Below, one piece after another: positions 14,142 through 14,894 of a stretch of DNA of 14,894 nucleotides. The notes beneath the pieces were generated by a model. The model searched no databases. It worked only from the letters and a program-made list of their open reading frames with translations, and was not told the DNA's origin. The stretch covers positions 1 to 14,894 of the forward strand of contig DSAR01000005.1 of NCBI GenBank assembly GCA_011046405.1. Reading direction: 5' to 3'. The first letter of the stretch is position 1; each line of letters opens with the position of its first letter. A program made the translations under genes and the position numbers. Origin of the DNA: Chloroflexota bacterium. Its GTDB lineage: Bacteria > Chloroflexota > Anaerolineae > B4-G1.

Positions 14142-14231
14142 GTTCATTCGTGCCATTCGTGTCGTTCATTCGTGCCATTCGTGTCATTCATTCGTGCCAT
14201 TCGTGTCATTCATTCGTGTCATTCGTGATCC
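14141..14231. repeat. 22-base tandem repeat (TTCATTCGTGCCATTCGTGT type)
   Basis: Units at 14141-14162, 14163-14184 and 14185-14206 differ by one or two bases; a truncated unit follows at 14207-14219 and a terminal half unit at 14220-14231. The core is an octamer CATTCGTG repeated with T, C or TTC joints. The copies left of the hairpin elements are in the opposite orientation. Confidence 0.85.
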
Positions 14232-14271
14232 AAGATGTCGGGTAATGAAGTTGATTGATAGAGATGTCAAA

Positions 14272-14321
14272 CGGACAGGTGGGCAAGAACGTACGCTTTC
14301 TTCGTCTGCCTGTCTGTTTTT
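14272..14321 (+). terminator. rho-independent terminator candidate
   Basis: CGGACAGG (14272-14279) pairs with CCTGTCTG (14309-14316), one G-T pair, with a 29-base loop that can pair further internally, and is followed directly by TTTTT (14317-14321). It could end transcripts from the upstream operon before the next gene. The loop is long, so the call is moderate. Confidence 0.5.
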
Positions 14322-14347
14322 GACTAAGCGGCGAATGATAGTACAAT
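14320..14347 (+). promoter_or_regulatory. promoter of the SIS-domain gene
   Basis: TTGACT (14320-14325), a 16-base spacer and TACAAT (14342-14347), the same architecture as the ROK repressor promoter. The -35 overlaps the last bases of the terminator T-run. It leaves a leader of about 170 bases. Confidence 0.55.
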
Positions 14348-14431
14348 TGCCCCGTTTGGATAAAGGTCCTCTTTGGCACGCCATGTAACAGAATCGTGCG
14401 TTTCATTTGAGTCAGGCAACAGGCAAAACAC

Positions 14432-14462
14432 GTAAAACGCAAATAAGGCCCTTACGTTTTAC
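14432..14462. promoter_or_regulatory. leader dyad upstream of the SIS-domain gene
   Basis: GTAAAACG (14432-14439) pairs with CGTTTTAC (14455-14462) and TAAGG (14444-14448) with CCTTA (14450-14454) around a single base, with an unpaired CAAA bulge on the left. It may be a hairpin in the leader or a repressor site. It does not match the ROK operator decamer. Confidence 0.4.
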
Positions 14463-14526
14463 ATCTTGCGCGGTGCACCAGATAACTGAAGTGAAACGCG
14501 CCCAATCTATCAAGCGAGGTTTTCTC

Positions 14527-14894
14527 ATGTCATTGAAATCGGAAATTTTCGAGCAGCCAACCGTCCTATCCGATCTGCTGGAAAAGCAGATGGGGAACGT
14601 ACAAGCTTTGGCACGCGATTTGCGGGACCGGGAGATCCGGTACGTGTTCCTGGCCGCCCGGGGGACGTCGGATCACGCGGGCTTGTACGCCAAGTACCTG
14701 TGGGGGGCGTTCAACCGGCTGCCGATAGCGCTGGCGACCCCGTCGCTTTTCTCCCTCTATCACAAACCGCCCTCGCTGCAGAACAGCCTGGTGGTGGGCG
14801 TCTCGCAGTCGGGGCAATCGCCCGACATCGTGGGCGTGGTGGAGGAAGGACGCCGCCAGGGCGCGCCGACTCTGGCGATCACCATCGACGCCGC
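14527..14894 (+). CDS. SIS-domain amino-sugar phosphate isomerase/deaminase (partial, cut by window end)
   Basis: 122 complete codons are visible; the gene continues past the window. The protein starts MSLKSEIFEQPTVLSDLL, typical of GlmS C-domain-like proteins that lack the glutaminase half. The SIS fold begins near residue 36 with FLAARGTSDHAGLYAKYLWG (41-60), and the sugar-phosphate loop is SQSGQSPDIVGVV (93-105). ATG 14527 has GCGAGG upstream at normal spacing. Such proteins include NagB-II type glucosamine-6-phosphate deaminases and AgaS-like isomerases. In this context conversion of GlcN-6-P to fructose-6-P plus ammonia is likely, and it would complete the chitobiose route. It has its own promoter and is separated from the operon by about 780 bases of repeats. 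Confidence 0.85.
   Translation, partial: MSLKSEIFEQPTVLSDLLEKQMGNVQALARDLRDREIRYVFLAARGTSDHAGLYAKYLWGAFNRLPIALATPSLFSLYHKPPSLQNSLVVGVSQSGQSPDIVGVVEEGRRQGAPTLAITIDA

Larger units (their letters stand above)
13771..14229. repeat. large inverted-repeat region of CATTCGTG-type repeats
   Basis: The ends are a 19-base inverted pair with one mismatch: ATCACGAATCACACGAATG (13771-13789) and CATTCGTGTCATTCGTGAT (14211-14229). The left side carries further CACGAAT copies (to about 13806) and the right side a 22-base tandem array in the opposite orientation. Two hairpin elements sit inside. No gene is supported anywhere in 13746-14526; the short open frames here are made of repeat sequence. Confidence 0.75.

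Noticed and set aside
14141..14231. CRISPR array
   Set aside because: The 22-base units are directly adjacent with no unique spacers, so this is a simple tandem repeat.
13787..14245. 152-codon plus-strand open frame with a repetitive FVPFVSFIRAIRVIHSCHS tail
   Set aside because: The protein is a translation of the CATTCGTG tandem repeats and the hairpin elements; no ribosome binding site or domain.

Overview
The window looks like a chromosomal segment of a Chloroflexota bacterium (Anaerolineae/Caldilineae-like). This rests on the lipoprotein solute-binding protein, whose mature N-terminus is a repetitive Glu/Val linker typical of that phylum, on a GC-rich coding bias, and on intergenic gaps full of small hairpin-forming repeats. 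No rRNA, tRNA or CRISPR array was seen.

Layout. Bases 1-92 are a tandem repeat with a 16-base period. A TIGR04076-type small protein (109-399, +) ends in a terminator and converges on a small Cys-rich protein of unknown function (470-817, -). Upstream of the latter is a textbook miniature inverted-repeat element (875-1017) with an 8-base target duplication. A sigma70-like promoter and operator-like dyads (1176-1228) lie about 300 bases upstream of a ROK-family repressor gene (1522-2769); the leader between them is filled by nested inverted repeats. The same operator motif recurs at a second promoter (2810-2868), which drives a divergent ROK-like protein and a PIG-L/LmbE deacetylase. After a structured intergenic region comes a long operon (5511-13745): sugar ABC binding protein, two permeases, a GH94 phosphorylase closely resembling N,N'-diacetylchitobiose phosphorylase, and an unusual fusion of a GlmU-type nucleotidyltransferase domain to a phosphohexomutase. 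A repeat-rich gap (13746-14526) with two sister hairpin elements precedes a SIS-domain sugar isomerase/deaminase cut by the window end.

How the genes may work together (inference). The cluster reads as a chitin-disaccharide (GlcNAc)2 utilisation locus built on phosphorolysis. The disaccharide is imported by the ABC system and split by the phosphorylase to GlcNAc-1-P and GlcNAc. The mutase half of the fusion would link GlcNAc-1-P with GlcNAc-6-P. The PIG-L protein may supply deacetylation in place of NagA, and the SIS protein may deaminate/isomerise the amino sugar phosphate to fructose-6-P. The ROK repressor would sense an amino-sugar intermediate. No ABC ATPase, NagA-type amidohydrolase or NagB-I deaminase is present in the window.
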